From NCBI GenBank assembly GCA_020024455.1, contig JAHHTU010000009.1:1-61445 (forward strand): a DNA stretch of 61,445 nucleotides, read 5' to 3'. Positions 24,417 to 34,700 of the stretch are shown piece by piece. A program made the translations under genes and the position numbers. Under the pieces are notes generated by a model. The model was not told where the DNA came from, made no database searches, and saw nothing but the letters and a program-made list of their open reading frames with translations. The DNA comes from Anaerotignum sp. (GTDB lineage Bacteria; Bacillota; Clostridia; Lachnospirales; Anaerotignaceae). Numbering within the stretch: position 1 is the first letter of the stretch; each line of letters begins with the position of its first letter.

Positions 24417-25814
24417 TTAAAACGTCATTTCTGTTTTTGCAATGATACGTGCATATTCTTTGTCTACTGCCAGCACATCACAACGGATTGTCCCTGTTGA
24501 TGGCAAGCTACTGCCCCTGATGTACAACTGATATCCGCCGGCATCTCTGTGTTGTGATGTTGTGTAAAATGTTTCATATGTTTTTGTGGTATTTGTCTGC
24601 AAATCTGTGATTGCAACATAAATTTCTGTATCTGGCTGTATATTTGCCTGTGCCAATTCTCCTGTAATCTTTAAAAAAGAACCTGCTTTTTCTGCCGATA
24701 CCTCAGCACAGACGGCTTCTTTGGCAGTTTGTATATTTTCTGTCTGTGGTGGTTCTACAATGGGGATATCTGTGATAAAATCGTCTAAATTTCGTTCTAC
24801 TTTTTCTATTACCACAATATCCGGTTGATATTGTTCCACTTGCAACAGATTATACGGCACCAATCTGGTAAAATAACCTTTTCCAAATGCATCTGCCACA
24901 AAAGGAATGAGACTTTCCCCAAAAGAGTCCCGATACATCAAAATACTGCCTGTTTTGTTTGTATTTTCGGTTTCAATCCATTCTGCCATGTTGTTTTCCA
25001 CTGCATTGACGTATGTAAATGTCGGTTCTTTTTCATATACAGCATCAGCTTCTTTCTGTACAGCTTTTGGATATAACATCTTGTCCAAATCCCCTTCATG
25101 GACCGGTTCCATGGTATAAGGTGTGTGTGCATATGATGCAAAAGGAAGTCCTGTTTTCTCCATCAATAGTTCATATCCCAAACGTGCGCCTTTTGCTGTC
25201 CAATGGGAATCCCGTTTGAAATAAAGTGTATCCGGCTCTTTTGCAAATCTTTCATACAGTCCAACATCAGCAATGCCTTCTTCCTGAAAGCGTTTTGTGA
25301 GGCGTTTCAAGTTGCTGTCTTCGCCTTTTTTCAAGTAATAGGGCATATTTTCGTCATATAACGTATTTTTGTTTGGCGGAATCATCAAGAAAAACTGACT
25401 GCCTTGTGCTTGCACATACTGTTGTATCAAATGCAAATTATGTAAAATTGCAAAATTTTCCCGTTCCGTAAACAAATTTTTCCCTTGATAGTCTGATAAT
25501 GTGCCATGAAAGTATAACCAGTCATCAGTGCCGGGTATCACTTGATTGGTGGTGCTGCTTTTGAGTAAATGGCTATGCACAAATGCATTTGCCGTCACCA
25601 AATACGGACGAAATGCAAAATGGTCCTCAAAATACACACCCAATTCGTGCAAATACTTTTGTTCCAACAGATTTTCGGTATCAAACTTCGGAAACGCTGC
25701 AAGTTCTTTGTTTTCCGATGTTTCATTGGTAGCCCAAAACGCCATACCTGCAAAAGGAAGTATGAGAATGCTCCATACCACCAAAATAAACAGTATATAT
25801 TTTTCACGTTTCAT
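24417..25814 (-). CDS. DHHW / AlgX-AlgJ-like membrane-anchored protein
   Basis: A 465-residue protein with one N-terminal membrane helix (about 6-27) and an extracellular SGNH-like domain. Family features are FEDHFAFRPYLV, DWLYFHGTLSDYQGKN, FLMIPPNKNTLY and the DSHWTAKGA segment containing the catalytic-type Asp-x-His, then a later MYRDSFGESLIPF with the candidate nucleophilic Ser. Such proteins work with MBOAT acyltransferases to place acetyl groups on extracellular polysaccharides, as in alginate acetylation. The MBOAT partner is directly upstream, 14 nt away, which supports that role. The polymer acetylated is unknown. Confidence 0.9.
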   Translation of the reverse strand: MKREKYILFILVVWSILILPFAGMAFWATNETSENKELAAFPKFDTENLLEQKYLHELGVYFEDHFAFRPYLVTANAFVHSHLLKSSTTNQVIPGTDDWLYFHGTLSDYQGKNLFTERENFAILHNLHLIQQYVQAQGSQFFLMIPPNKNTLYDENMPYYLKKGEDSNLKRLTKRFQEEGIADVGLYERFAKEPDTLYFKRDSHWTAKGARLGYELLMEKTGLPFASYAHTPYTMEPVHEGDLDKMLYPKAVQKEADAVYEKEPTFTYVNAVENNMAEWIETENTNKTGSILMYRDSFGESLIPFVADAFGKGYFTRLVPYNLLQVEQYQPDIVVIEKVERNLDDFITDIPIVEPPQTENIQTAKEAVCAEVSAEKAGSFLKITGELAQANIQPDTEIYVAITDLQTNTTKTYETFYTTSQHRDAGGYQLYIRGSSLPSTGTIRCDVLAVDKEYARIIAKTEMTF

Positions 25815-25828
25815 GTTCTGCCCACCCC

Positions 25829-27220
25829 CTAAAATCGAAAATAGATGAAGGGGTTATACGTTCCCCCGGATAGTTTTAGAATACAAAGCAGTAACAACAA
25901 AATACTGCCACAATATCCCAGCCATTCCAACCGTCCCGCAAAAACCTTTTTTGCCACATTTGCCATCATTGGCGTGCTGCCAATGACCGCACAAAACAGC
26001 GTAAGCAAAAATACAGGGTGTAATTGTTCCAACAGGGTGATAGTTTGTATGGTTGTATATTCCCAGCCGGTAAACATTTGCCGTATCATAAACATACCTT
26101 GTGAAAATGTGTCCGCACGAAACATCACGAATCCCACACAAACAATACATAATGTATACAAATGCAAAATTGTTTTTGGCAGTTTTTTGATTGGCAACAT
26201 TTCTTCCAGCAACAAAAACGCACCATGCCACATTCCCCATAGAACAAATGTCCAGTTTGCACCATGCCATAACCCTGTGGAAAAAAAGACAATCATTTTA
26301 TTGCAACAAGTACGTATTTTCCCTTTGCGGTTACCACCAAGCGGAATATATAAATATTCCTTAAACCAAGTGGAAAGTGATATGTGCCATCTTCTCCAAA
26401 ATGCTTGTATCCCTTGTGAAATATAAGGGTAGCGGAAGTTTTCCAAAAGATGAAACCCAAACATATGTCCCAGACCGATTGCCATATCACTATATCCGCT
26501 AAAATCAAAGTAAATCTGCATCATATACGCAATGGCTGCCACCCAAGCAGAAAGTGCGTTGATTTCCATAGGTACAGCAGAAAACAAACTATCTGCTGTG
26601 AATGCCATCGTATTGGAAATCAGCACTTTTTTGGATAAACCTATGATAAAACGTTGCAGACCTTCTGCCATTTCTTTGACATCTGCATCTCGATTTCGGA
26701 TTTGTGCTTGAATATCATGGTATTTCACAATCGGTCCTGCAATCAGTTGCGGAAAGAATGAAATATAAAGCATGATATCCAACAGATTTTTTTGTGCTTT
26801 TACCTCTCCACGGTATACATCAATGACATAAGACATTGCTTGAAATGTAAAAAATGAGATACCGATGGGTAATGCAAACTCTATGGCAGGCAGTTGTAAA
26901 CCGGTTAACGTTTCTATGGTGCTAACCAACATTCCCATATACTTAAATATGACAAGCAATCCAATATTGCCAACAATGGCAAGTGTGAGAATTGCTTTTT
27001 TTCTTGCTTTGTTTTCTGTATCCAAGAGCCTGCCCAATATGTAGTTAGTGACAATGCTGAAAATCATCAAAAGCACATACACAGGCTCTCCGTATGCATA
27101 AAATAAAAGACTGACAAAAATCAATAATATGTTTCTGATGTGTAATATCGGCAGTGCATAATACAGTGCAAGCACAATCGGCAAAAATACACATAGAAAT
27201 ACAAGTGAACTAAAAACCAT
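25829..27220 (-). CDS. MBOAT family O-acyltransferase (AlgI/PatA/DltB-like)
   Basis: A 463-residue polytopic membrane protein with about ten or more helices. It shows the MBOAT hallmarks YIPLGGNRKGK and FFSTGLWHGANWTFVLWG, the latter holding the conserved histidine. It would take an acyl group from a cytoplasmic donor and pass it across the membrane to a partner such as the adjacent DHHW protein. The order SLH protein, MBOAT, DHHW, lipoprotein suggests acylation of a surface polymer, perhaps the one that SLH domains bind; this is inference. The start at 27220 is taken as the first ATG. Confidence 0.93.
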   Translation of the reverse strand: MVFSSLVFLCVFLPIVLALYYALPILHIRNILLIFVSLLFYAYGEPVYVLLMIFSIVTNYILGRLLDTENKARKKAILTLAIVGNIGLLVIFKYMGMLVSTIETLTGLQLPAIEFALPIGISFFTFQAMSYVIDVYRGEVKAQKNLLDIMLYISFFPQLIAGPIVKYHDIQAQIRNRDADVKEMAEGLQRFIIGLSKKVLISNTMAFTADSLFSAVPMEINALSAWVAAIAYMMQIYFDFSGYSDMAIGLGHMFGFHLLENFRYPYISQGIQAFWRRWHISLSTWFKEYLYIPLGGNRKGKIRTCCNKMIVFFSTGLWHGANWTFVLWGMWHGAFLLLEEMLPIKKLPKTILHLYTLCIVCVGFVMFRADTFSQGMFMIRQMFTGWEYTTIQTITLLEQLHPVFLLTLFCAVIGSTPMMANVAKKVFAGRLEWLGYCGSILLLLLCILKLSGGTYNPFIYFRF

Positions 27221-27291
27221 AACGCATTTCCTTCATATTGATATTTTTCAACTGCGTGTTTTGTGAAAACCGATTCAAACACAAATACTGT

Positions 27292-29253
27292 TTAACGATA
27301 ATATTTCACAACTGTTTTTCCAACAGGCTGCATATAGAAATTACGTCCTTTGATTTCATGTTGCAAATCGGGGTCACAGATATACACCGCTCCATCTTTT
27401 GTAATTTCTACCCAACCATGTGGCCCTTTGCCACCCCTTGCCAGTGGTACAGAGCCTTCCACATATTTTGCATCGTATCCCAACCCTTTTGCAAGTTCAT
27501 AAAAAGCAGCTGCAAAGTTGAAACAATTTCCTTGATGTTGTTCAAATGCAACCACTGCATTCCATTGTTCTTTTGTATATCCTGCGGGCGGTTGTATTGG
27601 GACTGGCATTTTTTTATATTGTATATTCTGAACCACCCATTGATAACAAGCATATAAATCTTTTCCTGTTTGTTCATACACTTGGTTTACCTGTTTCTGA
27701 ATACGTACTTGTACTTCATCACCTTCTACGGTCATGGTTTGCGTGCCTGCGTTGACACGGATACCATTGGATAGCACTGCATATACCGTAGTATGATACG
27801 TACCTGTATGGAAATTATGATGTTGAATATTTCCCTGTATCACAAATTGGTTATTTTGTTTCTGTCCAATATAAGTATGTTTGTCACTGCCATCTGCGGC
27901 ACTCCACACTTGTGCTTCTATTGTGTTGACATCTGTACTTGCCTGCATACCGGAAACAGAGATGGTAAAGCTGCCTGCTTTTTTATCATTTTCCGTCAAA
28001 GCAATTTGCTCTGCTTTGGCATAAATAGGAATATTGGGGTATTGATTTGGCAAATACAAATCACAAAAACGGGAAATCATAGCGGCACAAACCGCACGAC
28101 TTGTTTTTTCCTGTGGCTGCAACAAATGATTTTGATTGCCATGTATCAACCCTGCGGAAACTGCCCAAGCCATCGCTTTTTTTGCAGATGGAGAGATTTG
28201 GTTTGCATCTTGAAACGGCAATGTTTCTGCTGTTTCTGTTTGTTCGCACAACCCTTTCTTTTCTGCATAACGGTAAATTGTGAAAATCAATTCTTCTTTT
28301 GTAATTTCTTCCAAAGGTTTGAGTGTATTTGTATCTTTTGTGAAAAGTAACCCTTCTTGTGTTGCCCAAATTGCCGCTTTGGCATAAAAGGCATCAGGCG
28401 GAACATCTGTATAAACAGAAGCCGCATTGACAGCTGGACTGCCTGCCATACGATACAATATGGTCAAAAGCTGTGCACGGTTGATGGTTTGGGACACCCC
28501 AAAATTCCCATCTGCCAAACCGCTCATCAATCCCTTATGCATTACATAACTGACAGCAGAATAATACCACTCTCCTTGTTTGACATCACGAAACAATTCT
28601 CCGCCTGTGTGTGCTACTTTATTTTCTGCGGATTGTGGCTTTGCAGTATTTTGTTTTTGTTGATTTTCTGTTGTAAGTTGGTTTATGGTATTTGGTTCTT
28701 GATGGTTTTGCAGAGTTTGTACTGTTTCTTGAAGCAAGCCGATGGTTTCTTTCATATCATCTTGTATGGTAATTTTGATAGGAGATGTTGTCATACTTTG
28801 TCCATCGGCAAAATATACCATTGCATCATCTGTTTCATTCTTTTTGGAAATTTGATAAGTTGTTTTTTCTTCTGTAAAATGAATTGCATATGCCCCCTGT
28901 TCTGTATTCCATTCTACTTGTTCCAAAACAACCACTGCTTCATTTGTTCCCGATGGTAATGTAAATATCAATGTATGGTCACTGATTTTGACAGCATCTG
29001 CGGTTTTTGTTTTGGTATCTGATTGTATACGATATTGTATGGTTGCAGAAATAGGCATTTCTTCTGTTGCTTGCAGTTGTATCAAAATATTTTGATTTTC
29101 AGAAACTGCTACCTGTTTATCTTCTATATAAATATATGAAAAATCTATTTTCCCCGCATCTTGTTCTGCCGCAAAAACATCTGTATGGCATACAGACCAT
29201 GTCAATACAGCCGATAGTAAAAATGCTGTATTTTGATAAAACATTTTTTTCAT
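27292..29253 (-). CDS. Exported SLH-domain protein with GBS-Bsp-like and transglutaminase-like domains
   Basis: A 653-residue exported protein. A signal peptide ends near residue 29 (VFAA). An N-terminal beta-rich part (about 30-170) and Gln-rich linker precede three SLH units (about 220-271, 281-335, 346-398). Residues about 425-505 resemble the GBS-Bsp-like repeat (TISVSGMQAS, IEAQVWSAADGSDKH). The C-terminal 140 residues are a transglutaminase-like fold with Cys577 (GNCFNFAAAF), His612 (PHGWVEI) and Asp627 (ICDPD) as the triad. It is anchored at the cell wall and could cross-link or cut protein. First gene of the locus with MBOAT, DHHW and lipoprotein genes, 72 nt before the MBOAT gene. 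Confidence 0.88.
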   Translation of the reverse strand: MKKMFYQNTAFLLSAVLTWSVCHTDVFAAEQDAGKIDFSYIYIEDKQVAVSENQNILIQLQATEEMPISATIQYRIQSDTKTKTADAVKISDHTLIFTLPSGTNEAVVVLEQVEWNTEQGAYAIHFTEEKTTYQISKKNETDDAMVYFADGQSMTTSPIKITIQDDMKETIGLLQETVQTLQNHQEPNTINQLTTENQQKQNTAKPQSAENKVAHTGGELFRDVKQGEWYYSAVSYVMHKGLMSGLADGNFGVSQTINRAQLLTILYRMAGSPAVNAASVYTDVPPDAFYAKAAIWATQEGLLFTKDTNTLKPLEEITKEELIFTIYRYAEKKGLCEQTETAETLPFQDANQISPSAKKAMAWAVSAGLIHGNQNHLLQPQEKTSRAVCAAMISRFCDLYLPNQYPNIPIYAKAEQIALTENDKKAGSFTISVSGMQASTDVNTIEAQVWSAADGSDKHTYIGQKQNNQFVIQGNIQHHNFHTGTYHTTVYAVLSNGIRVNAGTQTMTVEGDEVQVRIQKQVNQVYEQTGKDLYACYQWVVQNIQYKKMPVPIQPPAGYTKEQWNAVVAFEQHQGNCFNFAAAFYELAKGLGYDAKYVEGSVPLARGGKGPHGWVEITKDGAVYICDPDLQHEIKGRNFYMQPVGKTVVKYYR

Positions 29254-29384
29254 TACAGAAACCCCTCTTACTTCCTTTTTTTGATAATTTACCCTTTTTT
29301 ATTACATTTATTAACATGGGTATTATACTCCTCTTTTTGTATAAATGCAATAAAGTTCATATAAAATATTTCGTATACTACATA

Positions 29385-29430
29385 AAATAAAAAGCGGATA
29401 TTCTCGGAGAAATACTCCGAAATTCCGCTG
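29385..29430 (-). terminator. Terminator of the cyclic-di-GMP operon
   Basis: AGCGG/CCGCT with an inner TCTCGGAG/CTCCGA stem is followed on the minus strand by TTTTTATTTT, 25 nt past the GGDEF gene. Confidence 0.75.
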
Positions 29431-29454
29431 ATATACCATCTGTTTTTATACTGT

Positions 29455-31134
29455 TTACATTCTTCTGTCCGGTGCAGACCGCTTTTCTTCATACATTCTT
29501 TCATCTGCAAGTTGGATACATTGTTGCATATGTTTTTTATGCACAACCGCACAACCAATGGATATACTCAAAGGGATTTGTTCATTTTTGTTAATCCTTT
29601 TCAACTCCTGTTGAAAATAATCTTTGATGGTTTCCCATTCCAATTCATCTACATTATATAAAAATGCATAAAATTCATCTCCACCAATACGGAACACACA
29701 ACCATATTGTGAAAAACAGGATTGCAAAATATCTGCCCCACGTTTGATAAGGTTATCCCCCTCTTGATGTCCAAGTGTATCATTGACTTTTTTCAGCCCA
29801 TTCAAGTCTATGGACAGAACCAATGGATTGGGTTGTGACTTTTTGTGTGTCACAATTTCTTGTATTTCTTTTTCAAATGCCGCACGGTTTGGCAAGCCGG
29901 TCAGTGCATCTTTGTAAGCCATTTCCTTAAATACTTCGCTTTGTAAACTTTCTTTTTGTATTTGTTCCGTAGCTTTACGAATTTCATAAATGACAATAAT
30001 CAATGTAACCAAAATGCCCAAGCTGCTATATAGGCTTGTACTATGCCATTGCGGGCTATCTTTATAAAATTTGTGATATATGATAAAATCCAATAATACA
30101 CCGCATAAAAACGGAATGGTTTCTAAACATACACGTTGTATTTCCGGATTTTTTCGTTCTCGTATAAACAAAAAAAACGTTGTGACAACCGGAATCATAC
30201 AACAAAGATGTGAGAAAGCAAACATTTTTTGTACATCTTTTATGCCGGAAAAATGTAACAATATTTGCAGTGTAAAATTGGTGATAGCAGCAATAACAAA
30301 GATACAAAATATCTTTTGACTGCTTGGCAAAAATTTATTTTTATATGCCAAAATCGGAAAGATGGGTATAATCGCCAAACAAAAATAATGACATAAATAC
30401 ATTAAGTACGGGCTGGCAATCATATGTAAAACAAATATATTCTCTGTCAAACAATACATCACCAAAATGATTGCAAATATGACCAAATTCAAACATTTTT
30501 CTCTGATTTGTGCGTGTACACTGCCTACGGCAAACAAAATGATTGCAAGAAAAATAATGGCATATGCAAGCATGGCATATGGTAAATTTTCCATATACAA
30601 TTTATGCACCATAGTCGGATAATCCCCGAAATACACCTGCGGCAAATATCGCTGTGTTGGTGTATCCAGCATAGGGTCTAATTCCAACCGCAACTCTTTT
30701 CCCTGAAAATCTGTGCCAAGCGGTATGGAAAAACAGAGCAATCCCAATGAATTTTTAGTTGGGAATTTTAGGTCTTGTTTGGTATGATGAAACATCAATT
30801 CCCCATCTAAATACACATTTACACCATAATGGTTTACCATAAACATTGCTCCCGGATACCAATCCTTATCACCGACATAGTCCAATTTTGTAGACAAAAT
30901 ATATGTTTTGTTTGGTTCCATTTTCTGCTTTTGTGCAACAGAAAAATCAATCGGCTGCAAAGTTGCACCTGCTTCTGCAAAGTACCAATTTGTTTCTTGC
31001 TTTTCAATCGTACCATTGTATATTGGTAAACGGTCGCTTTGCCAATCAAATATTAGAAATATACTCAGCAATATAAAAATCGGAATACAAAAAATAATAT
31101 ATTTTACTTTATTCAAACAAAAATTACCTTTCAT
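29455..31134 (-). CDS. Membrane diguanylate cyclase (7TM sensor + GGDEF)
   Basis: A 559-residue protein. A first membrane helix is followed by an extracellular region (about 35-180), then seven closely spaced helices (about 185-375, 7TMR-DISM-like arrangement), then a cytoplasmic GGDEF domain (about 395-555). The active-site loop FRIGGDEFYAFL is intact and DALTGLPNRAAF starts the domain. The position five residues before GGDEF lacks an RxxD inhibitory site. It makes cyclic di-GMP in response to an outside signal. The ATG at 31134 overlaps the stop of the PilZ gene (ATGA) and has GGAG upstream. Confidence 0.93.
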   Translation of the reverse strand: MKGNFCLNKVKYIIFCIPIFILLSIFLIFDWQSDRLPIYNGTIEKQETNWYFAEAGATLQPIDFSVAQKQKMEPNKTYILSTKLDYVGDKDWYPGAMFMVNHYGVNVYLDGELMFHHTKQDLKFPTKNSLGLLCFSIPLGTDFQGKELRLELDPMLDTPTQRYLPQVYFGDYPTMVHKLYMENLPYAMLAYAIIFLAIILFAVGSVHAQIREKCLNLVIFAIILVMYCLTENIFVLHMIASPYLMYLCHYFCLAIIPIFPILAYKNKFLPSSQKIFCIFVIAAITNFTLQILLHFSGIKDVQKMFAFSHLCCMIPVVTTFFLFIRERKNPEIQRVCLETIPFLCGVLLDFIIYHKFYKDSPQWHSTSLYSSLGILVTLIIVIYEIRKATEQIQKESLQSEVFKEMAYKDALTGLPNRAAFEKEIQEIVTHKKSQPNPLVLSIDLNGLKKVNDTLGHQEGDNLIKRGADILQSCFSQYGCVFRIGGDEFYAFLYNVDELEWETIKDYFQQELKRINKNEQIPLSISIGCAVVHKKHMQQCIQLADERMYEEKRSAPDRRM

Positions 31135-31784
31135 GAATGACGCTCCAATTTTAATTTCATATGCATTCGATACCGACAATCTTCCTGAAATACAAACTGT
31201 CGAATTTTGGACTCATTGGTTGTATCCAAGGATATAAAACAACAACCATACCCCCACAAATTTTCTTTTTCTGTTGGGACTTTATTTACAATTTTTGCAG
31301 ACAGCGGAATGATGTTTTTTTCGATTGGCAAATCAAAAAATATGTGCATACCAATCGAAAAAGCATCTTCAGCCAAAAAGAAAATTCCGCCTGCACTGAT
31401 ATTTTTCAACAAGGCTTTCAGCGACGTTTTTAAAGATGGACTTTTTAATTTGACAGGAATTTCAACAGCAACACGCAAATCACCTCTACTGTTTCCTTTT
31501 GTTCTTGTATCATGGATTCTGTGTCCAAGCAACATGGTGTGTGTGTGTATTGCTTTATTGTAATGCACCTCATGCAAATAAATCAAAAAAGCAATATTTT
31601 TATTGTTTCCTGTTTTCATGACCAAAAATGCTTCCTGTGGTATTTGGGAGGCAATTTGTTCCAAAACCCGAATAAAAATTTTTTCTCCTACTTCTTCGTA
31701 TTGTATTTTTGCAATCAATCGTGACTCTTTATCGTATAAGATGCCATTCTTGAAATCCGTCATATTCATATTATAATTTTCCAT
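31131..31784 (-). CDS. PilZ-domain cyclic-di-GMP receptor
   Basis: A 217-residue cytoplasmic protein. The C-terminal half carries the PilZ cyclic-di-GMP binding elements: an Arg-rich loop NSRGDLRVAVEIPV (RxxxR type) and the NISAGGIFFLAEDAF segment (D/NxSxxG). The N-terminal 95 residues have no motif I recognise and may be the YcgR-type partner domain or an effector interface. It sits between a GGDEF-EAL gene (8 nt upstream) and a GGDEF gene (4-nt overlap), so one transcript encodes enzyme, receptor and enzyme. AAGGAG lies before the ATG at 31784. Confidence 0.9.
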   Translation of the reverse strand: MENYNMNMTDFKNGILYDKESRLIAKIQYEEVGEKIFIRVLEQIASQIPQEAFLVMKTGNNKNIAFLIYLHEVHYNKAIHTHTMLLGHRIHDTRTKGNSRGDLRVAVEIPVKLKSPSLKTSLKALLKNISAGGIFFLAEDAFSIGMHIFFDLPIEKNIIPLSAKIVNKVPTEKENLWGYGCCFISLDTTNESKIRQFVFQEDCRYRMHMKLKLERHS

Positions 31785-31791
31785 CAAACCA

Positions 31792-34700
31792 TTACTCCTT
31801 ATGTTCTGCATACTGCTCGGCAAAAAGCTGATAAACCTGTTCCACTTCCATTGGTTTATAATAATAAAACCCTTGTATCAAGTCACAGTTCGCTTCTCTG
31901 ACGAGTTCGTTTTGGAACTCTGTTTCTACGCCTTCCATACAAACCGTTTTATCAAATTGATGACAGGCATATACAATACTGGTAATAAAACCACTTTTTT
32001 CAAAGGAGTCACTCATTTCCAAAAGTAAGGAGCGGTCTAATTTAATGATATTGGAAGGATAACGCAAAAGCACACGCAAAGAAGAATATCCACTGCCGAA
32101 ATCATCTAATGCAATGCGAATATGCATATCTGCACAAGCATTTACAAATCGGTCTAATTTTTCCGGCTGGTCGTCCATACAGCTTTCTGTCAATTCCATG
32201 ACAATATGTTTTCCGTCTAAGTCGTATTTGCATAGTGTCTGGCGGATAAAATCTATAAACCCATCATCGTGTAATTGCTGTAAGCTCACATTCACAGTCA
32301 AATAAAATTCAGGGTCATATGTCAAAATACGCACACAAGAATGTACTGCCTGCTCAAATACCCAACGTCCTACCAAATGAATCATATGCTCATTTTCAAT
32401 AATGGGAATGAAAATGCCCGGTGAAACTTCTTTTCCATCAAAACGCCACCTCAACAATGTTTCCCCACCAACCGGACGCTGGCTATGTGTAGAAACCACA
32501 GGCTGTATCACAATACGAAAATTCTTCATACCATTCAATATGTTTTCAATCAAATTGCTCTCCAAGTTAGAAGCTTTTTGTATTTTTTTGATATTTCCGT
32601 CAGAATCATCAATATACAGTTGTGCGGGAGATTGCTGAGCCAATTTAATGAGAGAGGTCATGTTTTCAATGAAATCTTTTGCAGAAACGTGTTCTTGCGG
32701 ATATTCCATCACAGCAAATGAGCAGGGAGAGTGAAGTGCCACCCCTTGCATTTGATATACTTTATCAATAATGCTTTTGATATCTGAAATCAGTTCTTTT
32801 GTTTCCTGTTCGGTATGTGAATTTGTCAATGCCACACAACGCATACCATTCAAACGATAAAATGTCATTTGATTGGATAATATATTGTTTAACTTGATTG
32901 CAATTCTTTGAATGAGATTATCACCGTAACTGCGTCCATAATTATTGTTGATTTGTGTAATATTGTTGAACGAAAACCCAATCGCCTGACAGTATTTGTT
33001 TGATGTCTGTATTGCTTCCAATTCTTTTGCCAATACGGTTTCGGTTGGGAAGTTTGTCAGCAAATCCACAACAAAATCCTCATCTTGTTGTATGATACAG
33101 CCTGCAAGAAACAATGGTTTTGTACCATCTTCGTTCCATTTGAGTTTCCCTATGCAACGAATCCAAACATTATTTCCATATACGTCTGTGATTTGGTATC
33201 GTAAATCATGGTAACTCTTTTTCTTTTCCAATATTGCATTCATATCGTCCCAAAACCGTTTTAACAAATCAGGGTCAACAATACGTGATGCCCATTTATG
33301 GATTAAATCCGATATAATATTGTTTTCAAACCCAAAGCGTTTTCGCATATTATCAGAAACAAAAAACAAGTTTTTCTGCATATCACCGAAAAACAGATAG
33401 TTTGTGCTGTTATCTTTGCTAAATGCAGTCAACAAAAACGAAACATCACAATACGTATTGGATAAAAACCGTTGCAATTTCATGGTATACTCTGTTGTAT
33501 TTTTGTCACTGAAAAAACAAGGTATATCCTTGATTGTATGAGAAGTATCCTCCAAGGAAGTCATCAACTGTTCATAATACTGCTCTTTTTCTTCATACAT
33601 ATTGGTTTCTGCCACATTCACGATATGCTGTATATCCATTGGTTGTTCTTGTGACCATGCATAACCAATCGAAACCTGACAAACACTCTGTATCATCGCC
33701 AGACGCAAAGCCTCTACATCTTGTTTGAAATTTTCTTCACTGACATCATAATAACAGGCGACAAACTCATCACCGCCCACACGATAAATCCATTCTGTGT
33801 GTGTGGATTGTTTCAAAATATGATGACATTCCCGAATGCGTTGGTTACCTGCCTCCAATCCCAATGTATTATTGGTTTCTTTCAGCCCATTGATATCACA
33901 ATATACAATCCCAACAGATTTCCAATGTTTGCCAAACACATTATGTTCTATAATTGCATTTTGGTTGTATGCACCGGTCAGCAAATCCCGACAACTCATT
34001 TGATTAAACTGACGATACAAATCCCGTCGATTGAGCTGCGGTTGCATATAGTTTCCGATCTCTTTCAATATTGGTGTCAATATCGGAAACATTTCAGATG
34101 CAGGATTATCAATGCCAATAAATCCTTTCAGGACATCATTTTCCCAGATTGGTGCAGCGATTAAAGAATGAATTTTCTGCGGTTTCAACAAAGAATATGT
34201 TGCTGGATACTCTTTGCGGATATCTTCAATATCCAAAATTTCTACAAGATTTCCTTCTGAAAATATTTTCAGCCAATATGCAATATTGGATAATGGTAAA
34301 TTCTGCAAAATATCTATTTGCGGTTTTACACCTGTTGCACACCATTCATATGTATTGGTTGTGGTTGCATCATCATGAAATTCAAAAATATAGGTACGTT
34401 CTCCTAAAAAAGTGTTTCCAAGATATTGTAAGAGTTTTTCCAATGATTGTTCCGGATCAGGAGTGGCAAAGAAAAGCTGTAAACATTCGTTTAAGACTGC
34501 CTCACGTCGTGTAAAATCCTGCATTGCTTTTTCTACACCGGAATGGTCCACAGCAGATGCGACTTCTACACGATATTTACGGTCATTAGAAAGAATGATG
34601 GTATCTTTTATAAGAAAATGCTGATTTAACACAGGATTTTTATACTCCCATGTGAAAAACTCTCCCTGTTTTAATTCCTTGTTATTACAAAAATGACAAG

